From Metallyticus violacea (lineage: Eukaryota > Arthropoda > Insecta > Mantodea > Metallyticidae), in contig CM060831.1 in NCBI GenBank assembly GCA_030762175.1, positions 141,549,001 through 141,613,000 on the forward strand: a DNA stretch of 64,000 nt, in the 5' to 3' direction. The position numbers and the translations under genes are program-made. Shown in pieces: positions 33,171-43,510 of this stretch; the stretch's first letter is position 1, and every line of letters begins with the position of its first letter. The notes beneath the pieces were generated by a model, which did not search any database, was not told the DNA's origin, and saw only the letters and a program-made list of their open reading frames with translations.

Positions 33171-33453
33171 ATTCTTTTATTGCCTTGTTTTATTTACGGA
33201 AGTTCTTTAACATCTCAGGTCATCAGCGTCCCATTCAATTCAGGGCGTGAAACGGCCGTCAAATTTTACTCAGAGGCCTCTCTTTCAGGCTAGAGATTCT
33301 TTTTCATGCCGTAAATGTGCGACATGGGGCCCATGGCTTTACTTCCCTTTCGAAGGAAGCCATACTTACGGTTTTTAGTCCAAAAAAATCCATTCTGGCC
33401 GGGATTGAACCCACGATCTTGAGTTTACGAGGTATAGTCACCATTAGACACCA
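33171..33453 (-). mobile_element. SINE-A copy, minus orientation
   Basis: Body blocks CGGAAGTTCTTTAACATCTC, CAGGGCGTGAAACGGCCGTC, TTTACTTCCCTTTCGAAGGA are followed by a head with mutated boxes (GGGATTGAACCC; GTCACCATTAGACACC) that ends at about 33453. It forms a head-fragment/inverted-copy pair with 33136-33170. Confidence 0.8.
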
Positions 33454-35409
33454 TTTTCTATTTTACTTTCCAGCCAACGGACATTACTTTCCAGTACAAT
33501 CACAAGCCTCGAATAAGAAAATATAACAAAAATGAAAGTTGTTAAAAAATAAAAAATTAAGGAAGTCGGAAAGATTTCGCGACTAATCGGTTAAAACAAC
33601 TTGAATCGGAAAGTGAGAGAACTTTTGAGAAATGCCATAGACATGTTAAATATTTCTATGACACCGTATTTAGCTATCTCGTATTGAAGAATAGTGTTTG
33701 CCCTTTCTTACGCCCCAAATTTATCTCTGAATTGGATGAACTTGTAAGATTGTATGAGTGGAATTTTATTCAAGAACCCTGTGTTTTTATCAAGATTTTG
33801 TGCACTTTGTGAGGGGGGAGTGAATACGAATTGATTGTTTGGCAGTAAATGGGGAACTTTGAATGAAAAAGTGAACAACCTCTAAGTGCTAGTGTCAAAT
33901 GGACTTGATGGTAATATTGCTGCTGAAATCTCAAAAACTTGGTCATCGTTTCCAGTAACAACATAACGAGCACTAAAATGTTAATTGTCAAATAAAAACG
34001 CAAGCCATTTCTTTACGCCGCTTAAGTTACAATCTGCAATAATTATAGGGATAGTATAATAATTTCACTTATACGCACGTTAGCCATATTCACGAATTAT
34101 GAACAACATTTTCGATTAGGCAAACTTAACAAATGAGGTTGTTGCAGCGAAATAATGAAAATGTAAATGTATCTATTGCTCCCGCGTAAACTGCATACAT
34201 ATACTGAAACGACGAATCCAGTTATAAAGCATTCTGATGCTTTAATAAATATAGGGGTACGTTTAGGATAAATAAGAGAAGCCATGAAGAGGCAAATTCA
34301 ACAAATGAACTTATATGTGCGACAATGAGGGAAAAACGAAAAAGGAAAAGAACAGAAAGCTGGGAAACTGTTAAAATGGATGCAGGAAGATGGCGCCAAA
34401 TGTAATAATGTATCTAACTAGCTCTGTTGTGTTCTTTCTTGCTTTCATTCTTAGTTCTTCGCTAAGTTTTATGCTTCATGTAGCGGCTATTGCAAGGAGG
34501 AGTGGTTGGGAGACCAAGAACTGCAAATATAACCACTGTTACAACGAATGAGGCGCTACAGTTTATTCTCTAGGAAAACTGGAACATACAGAAACTTTTA
34601 ACTGAAATAAGTGCGTCAGAAAATTCTTTTGTTTAAAATTTAAAAATATTTTTATTAAGAATATGATAAATTTGGTAGGTTTTTGTTTGTATTTGCCATG
34701 ATACAATACAATAGTGGAACGTGTATTTTCCTTGATAAATTATCTGTGTACTAATGAAAGAAACATGCTAAAATTTAACAAACTTTGTAAGCGCCCATTA
34801 TAATTCATTTACTTGCACAAGATTTTTTTTTACCGAAATATCGAAACCAAGATTATAGAACATGAAAATGCATAAATCAAGCAAGTACTTTACTAATGAC
34901 AGAAGGGTATAAAATGATTCGTTTTCTTAAGGGAAATTTTTGTGAAATTGACTTTACATTTTCGTATATAAATGTAATTAACGAGCTATAGTTTACATGT
35001 ATATAGGTAAAATGTCCTTATATTTAAGAATGTGCTGATTCAGGATCTGGATTTTTAAGTTTTTATAACACCTGAATTAATCTTAATATAGTTTTTTTTA
35101 TTTAGATTTTTTTTTAGTTTCTCTTAGCTAAAGTGGAATAAACACGCTTAAACCAATATATGCATTTAATTTTACTTTTATTTTCATTATTTTGAAACAT
35201 AAAACTACATGAGCACTTAAAATTTTCAAGTCTTTATAGTGTCAGGGCATAGCATTTTTAAAAAATCTTAAAGCAGTGAATTTTTTAAAAATTTTAAAAG
35301 GTGTTTTTGGAAAATTTTAGGTTGAAAAGCACCAAACAACTAGAACATTTTTAATGATTTAGATGACTTTTATCGTGAAACTTTTTCTGTTGTCTTTTAA
35401 AATATTCTT
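33454..35409. other. No recognisable gene
   Basis: AT-rich; frames at 33770-34003 and 34097-34285 (both minus) have no assignable domain. Confidence 0.45.
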
Positions 35410-35875
35410 ATAGTAAGAAAAGTTCTCTCGACTCAGCATGAAGTCATCCATACAAATTATAACGAAGTCACTGCTACCGGTTCCCATGGTAAATCGTCTG
35501 AAATTTGTTCCGTCTGAAAACAGCAGATATGTTTTTCATTGTTGCAAACCTTGGGTTCCGCTGCAGAATCTTTGTGAGAGTCAAAGAACAGGCTTTGCCC
35601 CTGGCCCTGGCGTTTCTTTCTTTGAAATTTCAATTGCATCCTTTAGTGGTAAGGATGCCGATTCTAAGCGTTGAATAGCTGCGGGAAGATCACTGAAATT
35701 ATCTTTAATAAAGGCAAGTGAAGTGATGTTATTGTTATTGAGAAGAACGGTTTTAGCCTTTGCCATACAGGCTGCTTCGTTGACTTGGAACTTTTAGAAA
35801 GGCTTTCTACACGGATGAAATGATGTTGTTGACTTCTGGGAAATTGCTTCAGTCAAAAGTATTTAAATTTAATGT
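35410..35875 (-). pseudogene. hAT-superfamily transposase C-terminal relic
   Basis: Minus-strand reading from the right: FPEVNNIISSV, a stop, then KAFLKVPSQRSSLYGKG (about 35755-35845); FIKDNFSDLPAAIQRLESAS then LPLKDAIEIS (about 35625-35710); RNPRFATMKNISAVFRRNKF (about 35500-35560); and near 35415-35450 a degraded PLTSCDVERxFSxYK-like block (TSC, stop, VERTFL). The order and content match insect hAT-type proteins of the BED-finger class (the F..V...I...KK.F.K.P.R, yIK.NFs.lp..I..Le...L.L..ai.i and dimerisation motifs). At least one stop and two frame changes make it inactive. The N-terminal DNA-binding and RNase H parts were not found. Confidence 0.65.
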
Positions 35876-37299
35876 TTTAAAGGTGCGCTTAACCATTTTT
35901 AGATTTCAACGTCCTATTTAGCGATTTTTAGGTTTTGTAAGATTCAACTATGTGTCTCTCATGATAAATAAATAGATAATAATATCCGAGTTAGCCAGCA
36001 AGAAACCAAATAGTTTAAAACTTAAGAATCCGAGTCGTGCTGATGATATTCAGGAACAGTAGACTTTTTTTTTTTTTTTTTTTTAGATTTGACATGATAA
36101 CGGTTTCCATAGCAAAACAAGCACAAATATCCATAACAGTTTCACAAAATTTGATTCAGCAGCTGTTGCTGGAGTCAGTGACGATAGACTGATCTGACCG
36201 TTCTCTCGAAACTTGGCAACTACAAGTCCTTATCAGTATTTCCCCTACGTTGCACAGACATCTTGCACAGAGACCCCAATATATATGTGGCTTATAGAGT
36301 CACTTGCTTTCTGTACGCGCCTCTCGAAAGTTCCACTTGAAAGAGAGAAGTCGACAAACTACCAGCTGCGTTTCTAGATTGAACTTCCTTTCCACGGCAT
36401 TTTCCATTTCCGTTTGTCGGAAAATGAAAGAAAAAAGGTAACCCCCCCCTTTTTTTATCTGAAGGTAAAGAAGGTGGTAAAGATTTGAGGGTAGTGTTTG
36501 GAAGGTTAGCCTAGACGAGAAAATCAAGAGTATCACAAATATGATGTCGTATGCGATACACGGAATTTCGTCTGCTTGCGAAAAAATGTGCACTTTTTTT
36601 TCCCCTTCGTATATCAGCTTCCGTTATTCGGAAAATTGCATAGGAATTGGCTGTAAGCATAGAATGTCAATATAAGCGAGATACAATTTCTTCCTTTCTA
36701 GCACCGTTAAGCGCACTTCGCCCTGTTCCGCTCCAAACTCCTGTTCTACCCATAGTTTTGGAATTTCTCTTACTTGAGATCGATAATTTAAAACTACTTT
36801 AAGTATTGTGTTTTTCGTCATATTTAAATGCTATCTCCGGTTTGTTCTGGAGTTTGATATTGTGAAATTCTTCGACACTTATTTTAACACTTTGTATTTT
36901 ACAGAGCAATTCCGTCCTACAGGTTCTAAGCTATTGTCTTGTTTCTCAACAATGCAAAGCAGCATGGAAATCTCCGCGATGTAATATACTTGTCCAGTGA
37001 GTTATTTTTCCGTATGTTCTGCGTCACCGCATCTCGGCAGCTGTGGTTTAACTATCAAATTATTAACAATATACACAAATGAACAGCGCATGTTCCTGGT
37101 TTGTAATTCTAACAATCAGGGTCATTTAAACTATGCCTGAAGTTGGTTAAATACGTATACCATTAAAGTATTACATCCAGAAATCGGTTAAAAATTACAG
37201 ACAATAGCATGTTTTCTTTTTCAGTAATCAAGCGTCCGCTAATTGCCTGAAGAACTTCAACATCAAAATCATTACGAAAACTGTCCCATTAGTCTCACA
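35876..37299. other. No recognisable gene; homopolymer runs
   Basis: A T run at 36065-36084 and a C8/T7 junction near 36442-36457. Minus frames at 36300-36593 and 36624-36821 have no domain. Confidence 0.45.
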
Positions 37300-37640
37300 T
37301 TAACCAAGTGGGGTGATTCGGGTTTTCATGAGGTCCCGGGTTCAAATCTGCTGGGTTTTCGTTATTCCCTTGGTCGCTTAGGAGAATCCTGGGAATGGAT
37401 ATTTGCTTTCTACGAATGTTTCACTCTTCCGTTTTCATATCTTTCCAACATTCCTTTGGTTCTGTTCAGGGTGGAGTGGGTTGGTACGGTGTGACGGTAG
37501 CTTGCGCTTTGGAAAGGTTTTCCCTGGCGTCTAATTTGTAAATGGCCCTTCGTAGGGTTGGAACTCCCGCCAGTTCTATCTCAAACAATTTAGGGACTCA
37601 GTGTACGTTCTTGCCTAACCGTCCGTATACAGTAGGTGAA
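37300..37640 (+). mobile_element. Candidate tRNA-derived SINE (single copy, weak)
   Basis: CCCGGGTTCAAATCTGCTGG (about 37337-37356) is a good B-box match preceded about 35 bp upstream by an A-box-like CAAGTGGGGTGATTCGGG. The downstream GC-richer tail of about 280 bp (TCGCTTAGGAGAATCCTGGG, ATGGCCCTTCGTAGGGTTGG) is unlike its AT-rich flanks. With no second copy in the window, the call rests on the box and composition only. Confidence 0.35.
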
Positions 37641-38280
37641 AATCAAAATATAGGAGTACAAAATTACTTTTCTTTATCTTATAGATACAAACTTTTATCA
37701 CTTCTATTGCTTTATATGTAACTACTGCTCACTAAACTGCAATTTATTGCTAATTAGTATAAAGTGATCATCATAATTCTGTCTGCAGGTTCATTATTAT
37801 CTTGTTCTGTCATCTGGAATGTGAGCTTGGAAGTAAAAGGCTGTGTTTATGTTTGTATGAATGTTTACGTGTGATGTTTTAAGGTGAAAAAACTGAAGGT
37901 ATGATTCATTAATTTTTTACTTTCTTTAGTTATTATTTAACCATCATTTTTCATTTTCACCTAGACTTTATGTACACTGCGTTAGGCTGCTGGGGTTCTG
38001 CTATATATTAAAATTTAATGAAAGTCTTCTAGTTTATGACCAATATAAATTTGTTTGCATCTCTTTCCAAATTAATATATTCTTTATAGCGTGTTCCTTC
38101 TGTACCTTTTCTTGGTTTAAGTTAAGGATAAAGAAGGGTAATTTATGTGAGGAAATTTTATTTTATGTCAATTTTACTAAGTTCAATATACATATGATTT
38201 TTCTTTTTTAACATAATACCTAAATTGCAAGAAAAAGAAATGATTGATAACACACAAAATTAATTTCTGACGAAAATGCA
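37641..38280. other. No recognisable feature
   Basis: AT-rich without identifiable elements. Confidence 0.5.
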
Positions 38281-38573
38281 CTTTTTTTTTATTCGTTTTA
38301 TTTAAGAACGCTCTTTAACATCTCGGGTCATCCGCGCCCATTCAATACCAAGCGTGAAACGGCCGACAAATTTTGCTTAGAGGCCTCTTCTTTCAGGCTT
38401 GAGGTTCTTTATCGTGCCGTAAATGTACGACAGGGGACCCACGGCTTTACTTCCGAAGAAAGCCATACTTAGGATTTTTACGCCAAATAAATCATTGATC
38501 CCGGCCGGCTTTAAACGCGCGACCTTAGGTTTAGAAGGCCATGTATGGTTACCATTAAACCACCAGGACCGAC
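38281..38573 (-). mobile_element. SINE-A copy
   Basis: Full-length minus copy with tail Ts at 38282-38291, body blocks and a head ending CACCAGGACCGAC. The B box is eroded (GGCTTTAAACGCGCGAC). It is separated by only about 40 bp from the next SINE-A in the same orientation. Confidence 0.85.
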
Positions 38574-38613
38574 GAAAAAAAAATGCTCATAAAGCTAGAT
38601 TATGAAACGGTTT

Positions 38614-38907
38614 TTTTTTTTTTTTTTTTTTTTTGATTGATTTTATTTATGGACGCTCTTTAACATCTCAGGTCATCACCGTCCCATTCAAATCAGGACG
38701 TGAAACGGCCGACAAATTTTGCTCAGAGGTCTCTCTTTCAGGCTTGAGGTTCTTTTTCGTGCCGTAAATGTACGACACGGGACCCACGGCTTTATTTCCC
38801 TTCCGAAGGAAGCCATACTTAGGATTTGTATGCCCGAAAAAAATCCGTCGGTCCTGGCCGGGTTCGAACCCGCGATCTTGGGTATAAGAGGCACATATGG
38901 TAACCAC
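38614..38907 (-). mobile_element. SINE-A copy with perfect 13-bp target duplication (young)
   Basis: Flanked on both sides by TATGAAACGGTTT (38601-38613 and 38908-38920, identical). The B box GGGTTCGAACCC (about 38859-38870) is intact. The 5' end is truncated by roughly 16 nt, stopping at GTGGTTACC of the A box. The tail is a T run at 38611-38634. Of all SINE-A copies here this is the best preserved and probably the most recent. Confidence 0.9.
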
Positions 38908-39004
38908 TATGAAACGGTTTGATATAGCTGCTCCGGCTACGTACCCCATGTTGAGCACCAATCTTGTTGTTGACATCGAGTAGCCTCACGTTGCAATGCC
39001 AAGT

Positions 39005-39535
39005 TTAGAAGCGGGTTTTGTATACTGATAATTGGTCGCTTGGTGTTGTTGCCCTCGCTTCGATGACAATTTCTCGGGGTGAAATCTGCTGTTTTGTTGA
39101 TTGGGACTCAACAGGACTGGGAGAGAAGTTCAGTTGTATAAATAAGCACGCGGTGCGACATAATATACGTATTTGTACTTTATTATGTCTACATTCTTTC
39201 GCGTCCTCTGGTGTATTGCGTATTATAGACTTGGCTACGTTGAATATAAACTTAGTTGCCGCTTTGAAACTTACAAATGAATGCCGCAGCGCTGAAATGT
39301 ATAATGAGTACTGCAAACCGTGTGTATCTTGCCGCGTGTAGATCTTATAACTGCCAGCGTGTAGAACTTGAAAACTAAGTGATGAGTCGAACTGAACTGA
39401 ACTGAAGAAATGCGACTCGCGACGTGTAGAACTTTGAACGTCTTGTGCCTCTGAGTGCCCCACTTCAACAAACTCTCCCTTATATATTAAATTCAAATGA
39501 AGTGATCGTTGACTAAACGATGTCAACAGAGTCAC
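39005..39535 (-). other. Long ORF of unknown nature; LTR/promoter-like segment
   Basis: A 176-codon minus-strand frame, the longest in the window, starts at 39535. I recognise no domain. The underlying DNA looks more like a retroelement LTR or leader than a gene: on the minus strand a TATATAAGG box (about 39478-39486) is followed about 33 nt later by an arthropod initiator-like CACTCAG, then the triplicated TTCAGTTCAGTTCAG, and an AATAAAG polyadenylation-like signal near 39178-39186. No second LTR, gag or pol sequence is nearby. A complementary 107-codon frame exists on plus (39018-39341). A solo LTR, a decayed promoter or chance are all possible. Confidence 0.3.
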
Positions 39536-41030
39536 AAGGCAAGCGCAATCTCTGCCATTCTCTATTTTTTGAAAGTTTTAAAACATTTTGCTAACATTGC
39601 TGGTTTTAGGGCTACAGTACGACAGTCGGTCGGGATCAAAGCCTCCAATGGTTTCAAAATCCTTCGGTTTTTAAGCCTTTTTAAAAAATAAAAAGTGTTT
39701 CATACGTTGCCCTCGGATTTCTTTTGTGTGGTTTTATTACCCTGTTGACTTTCCAAGCAAATGCAACGGAAAACACCAGACTTTCTGTTTTGTACAATTC
39801 TTACATCGAAGTTACACCTAATGACACACGTATATACATAATTTATATTACTATTAAAACGCCAAAATAGGACTGGGTTTACATAAAGTACATTATAATT
39901 ATATATCAGTGGGAGTGGGCCTTAAGGACTATTTCATTTATCTAGTATGTGTTATGTAGGATTCCGAATTTGACTAATGGGCATTAATTAACTGTACATT
40001 AAATGAATTGCTTTAATTATTTTTCTTGTATGGTTGTCATATCTTTGTAAGAGTTGAGAAGTTAGAATTTTTTGTAATATTTAGGTTTCTGTAATAAAAT
40101 AACTTTCATTGGATGTGTAATTGTTTATATAAGTTGTGATGCCCCGGTTAATTATAACTTAGAAACCTTAGTCAGTATATCGGATGTGACGTGGTCGAGC
40201 AAAGTTCTAGTGCAACGGGAAAGTGAAATTTCGGTCTTCCTGTGAACTCGTGAAACAAAGCAAAGAGAGCTTCCCCTTCTTTATACTTTTTTTCCTCCCC
40301 TAACCGTTCAGCTGCAATGAAAGGGTTTCTGCGGCTAGAATAAAACGCATGTGATAGGTTGTTAATTAAGGTAAACAAATTAGTTTCTCTCTCTCTGTCC
40401 CTTAATGTTAAAAACACAAATCTCTTTGCTTGTGGTAAAGCTAGGAAACGGGAGGAAAGGTACATAAGCACTCTGTGGCAACAGACGAGCGGCGCCCCTT
40501 TATTTTTCTTCTTCCTTCCTGCATGACCGTTTCCGACGTTCTTTACTCTTTGCTGGTCACAATGCTCGTGCATAAGATAAAACATTTTTCACTGAAATGC
40601 GGTTTTTTTTTCTCTAATTTTTGCTCTCAGTGAAAAGTTTTGTTAAAGTTAAACATTGCCATAATGCAGATAAATTAACCGCGTTTGATATGGTCAGTAC
40701 TGTTTCATAAAAGGAAGTTTAATTTATGGTGTAAAACAAGAAATATAATGTACAAACAGTTAAATAGATGCATTGAAAAAGAAAGAAGAATAATGGTATT
40801 GTCATAAAATATATGGTTAATTCATAAATGGTGTTTTGGCAAGGGGTCGTTGAAAATTTGGCAAAAATTACGAAAAAAAAATATAATTTCAGGTACCAGC
40901 TTTCCAAAACACTTTTATTTCTACACTTCGACCATTTAAATGTTTGAGTGTGCGAAGAACAATGGGCCCTCTATCTGACTTGACATTAAATGTATTCATA
41001 TTTACTCACATATATTTTAGATTAATAAAA
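39536..41030. other. No recognisable gene
   Basis: A 137-codon minus frame at 40172-40585 contains a low-complexity RDRERET segment encoded by a CTCTCT microsatellite and no known domain. The region is otherwise AT-rich. Confidence 0.4.
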
Positions 41031-41099
41031 TTTTATTTATTTGGTTTGTTTACGGACGATCTTTAACCTCTCATATCATCAGTTTCCCAATCAATTCAG
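41031..41099 (-). mobile_element. SINE-A 3'-end fragment
   Basis: TTTGGTTTGTTTACGGACGA, TCTTTAACCTCTCATATCAT and CAATCAATTCAG are the 3' end of SINE-A in minus orientation; it stops abruptly, followed by about 58 bp of unique sequence and then a SINE-B. Confidence 0.8.
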
Positions 41100-41157
41100 C
41101 ACCGAACGGCAGCGGAAAAAGCCGAATTCCAAAGAATGCTGGAGCGATACGATGCAT

Positions 41158-41415
41158 ACCCCCACGGATGACCGAAGTCGTTAAGGCGCGGACTCGTGAG
41201 TGGAAGGTCTGGGGTTCGATTCCCACCACCATTCCTCTCTGACTGAATTTTTTTTCCAGGTTTTCCTCAGTCCTCATAAATGACAAATAGCTGGGAGGTA
41301 CCCTAAACTTAGAGCAATGTTTCTTCTTTAAAAAAAATCCTTTTCCAATTTATCATTTCATCTCATGTATCATCAGTGTTCACCGCCTGTGGTGCCTCAG
41401 TAGTTAAACACTATT
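41158..41415 (+). mobile_element. SINE-B copy, full length
   Basis: Head CCCCCACGGATGACCGAAGT, TCGTTAAGGCGCGGACTCGT; B box GGGGTTCGATTCCC (about 41211-41224); body GTTTTCCTCAGTCCTCATAA, GGTACCCTAAACTTAGAG, TGTATCATCAGTGTTCACCG; end GTTAAACACTATTAAGAGAG followed by a short GA run. Promoter boxes are largely intact. Confidence 0.85.
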
Positions 41416-41520
41416 AAGAGAGAGAGACGATGCAATCTACAAATCTTAAGTGTTAGTGTATGTACTCTGTTAACTTGGTAGTGTGAAGTATAACAACGGT
41501 TTCGAAACACAAAAAAGCAA

Positions 41521-41841
41521 GCAATTGCACGCCTAAAATTTACTTGTAGCTTAAATGTTAATCATATTCTGTTTAAGTTCTACAGCTAATTGTTCTTGGA
41601 AACGCTAAGCTAGCAATAAAAGAAGTACATAAATAATTATGATATATGTATATTTAATAAAAATATTACCCTTCAGGCTTAAAAGTGTATGCTTTTTATT
41701 ATGGTAGTTATTTGTTTACTTGTTATATTGTTAGCTTAGCGTTTCCAATTGCATTTAGCTGTATAACTTAAATAGATCGTGATTAACATTTAAGCTACAA
41801 GTAAATTTTAGGCGTGAAAGTAAATTTTAGGCATGCAATTG
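41521..41841. mobile_element. Long hairpin element (arms about 120-138 bp)
   Basis: The left arm (41521-41640: GCAATTGCACGCCTAAAATT, TACTTGTAGCTTAAATGTTA, GGAAACGCTAAGCTAGCAAT) is the reverse complement of the right arm (41703-41841: ATTGTTAGCTTAGCGTTTCC, TAACATTTAAGCTACAAGTA, AATTTTAGGC..GCAATTGC) with modest divergence, around a central region of about 60 bp. The right arm has a tandem duplication of GTAAATTTTAGGC, absent from the left arm. Foldback or MITE structure; no coding sequence. Confidence 0.85.
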
Positions 41842-43119
41842 CTTATTCTCTTGATTTTTACCACATTTTCTGCTCTAGCACTACCTTCAAAATTGAACTT
41901 GCTGAAGAATTCGCTAGTTTACGCACCTCTTGCGTGGCGGACTATTTAGTTTCCTTTATTTTGGTGATGATATTTAAAATCACCACAGTAAACTAATTAA
42001 TGTAATATATTACATATTTGCACTCAAATTATAAAGTAAAATAATATGAAATTTGCTATATTCCTGATATGTTTCTCAATTTTTAGATAAGCCCCTATCC
42101 ATGTTGTGTAAATATTCGTAAGTTGTTCATTAACCAGGTTACTGTGTTATAATTATATGACGTGAATGGGAAACCATGAAATGTTCTAATTGTGCAGTAC
42201 ATGTTAGAGAACAGTGGCGCCGTTAGCGAGCTACTAGCGGTGTGATATACTATACCTTTACTTTCATAATTAAATAAAGCGCACATTACATTATAAGCCG
42301 TTTCACAAGGAGTTTAATTACATGCTATCATATAGTTGCTCCTCATTGACATTAATAGCTACTTTAACACAAAAGTAGATACTAAGGACAAAGGATAAGG
42401 TGCATAATGCTTCACTGATCTTATATTTCTCGAGAGTGATTAATGAGGAAGGTTTGTTGGAATCTTCCTTATTTTCAGTAGTGTCTCAATCTTGACAACT
42501 GCTTTAATGGTGAGAAAGACTATAAAATTCAGGTAAACTACATCACAGTGAATACAGCTAGGCTTAATGAACTTTAAGCCTAGTGCTGCGGTTATCAAAA
42601 TATGGTCCGTGGACCCCAAAGCATAAAAATACTGTTAATAGCATTTATTCGTGAATGTATAGGTACAAATAATGTAGAAAACTTTCATATAGGTAAGCCG
42701 AAAACGTAGACAAGCAGAGCCCTCATAAGAACCGTCATGGTAACAGCCCCGGACTATCAAAAGAAGACCATGGAAGAATTGATGTCTTTCATAACTTGTG
42801 TCAAAAATCATTTTCCTATCTCATTTACTAAAGCAGTCAGCTGAGAGCGTAGAATCAAAAAATGCCTCTTTTTTAGGTATCTAAGTAAACTACAGCATCA
42901 TCCCGCTGTAATAAAATGAAATATGTTGCAAAAAAAATGATGTATTTGTTTAGGCCTTTAAAGTTTTAAATTAGTGAAGAAAACCTTTTAAAATGATATA
43001 AGATGTAAATTCAGAATGTTAGGGGTGTGCAAGAACGATAAATCTTTAACCTTCTAAATACCAAGCTTAAAAGCATATGCGGATAACCAAGCGGGATAGC
43101 TGAGCCCCAGCTGATAACA
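41842..43119. other. No gene; possible hAT-type end near 42583
   Basis: GCGGTTATCAAAATATGGTC then CGTGGACCCC (about 42588-42617) resembles termini of hAT MITEs (CAGNGGTTCTCAA...GTGGTCC), but I found no inverted partner. The rest is AT-rich. Confidence 0.3.
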
Positions 43120-43510
43120 CTAAATCAAATGGTAGTGATTATAATAATCGACTTTCGTCTGTTTCAGTCTCATTATTTCTGAATAGGCAGGCATTCATAA
43201 GTAGTATAGGTATAATATATTATGCATTGTTCGTATTTTTTGCGCAACTTTCTAGTATATATTGCTGTTATTATTATTCTATTTATGAAATAGTTCTAAA
43301 ATCGTATTTGGCTCTGACGCCTATTGCAAGATGTGGTGAGTAGTTTAAGTATTTATAATATAAATGTAAAAACATTACATTTTAAGCTAAGTTTACGAGA
43401 ATTTTATTTAAATTCTTATTTTATTCGTGAAATAGTACTAATAAATATCCCTCGAGGATCAGAGCTTTCCAGTGAATTAGTGAATTTATCAGCAATCTCA
43501 GACCCTCTTG
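43120..43510 (+). mobile_element. X3: copy of hairpin-ended repeat family X
   Basis: AAATCAAATGGTAGTGATTA, AATAATCGACTTTCGTCTGT, TTTCAGTCTCATTATTTCTG, CTAAGTTTACGAGAATTTTA, TTATTTTATTCGTGAAATAG match X1 (inverted) and X2. It ends in a well-preserved hairpin (43454-43507; GAGGATCAGAGCTTTCCAGT pairing with ATTTATCAGCAATCTCAGAC partly). The TGACGTCA half is missing at its left. Confidence 0.7.

Noticed and set aside
40172..40585. 137-codon minus-strand ORF
   Set aside because: No recognisable domain; part of its charged segment is encoded by a CT microsatellite, and no splice, promoter or homology evidence supports it.
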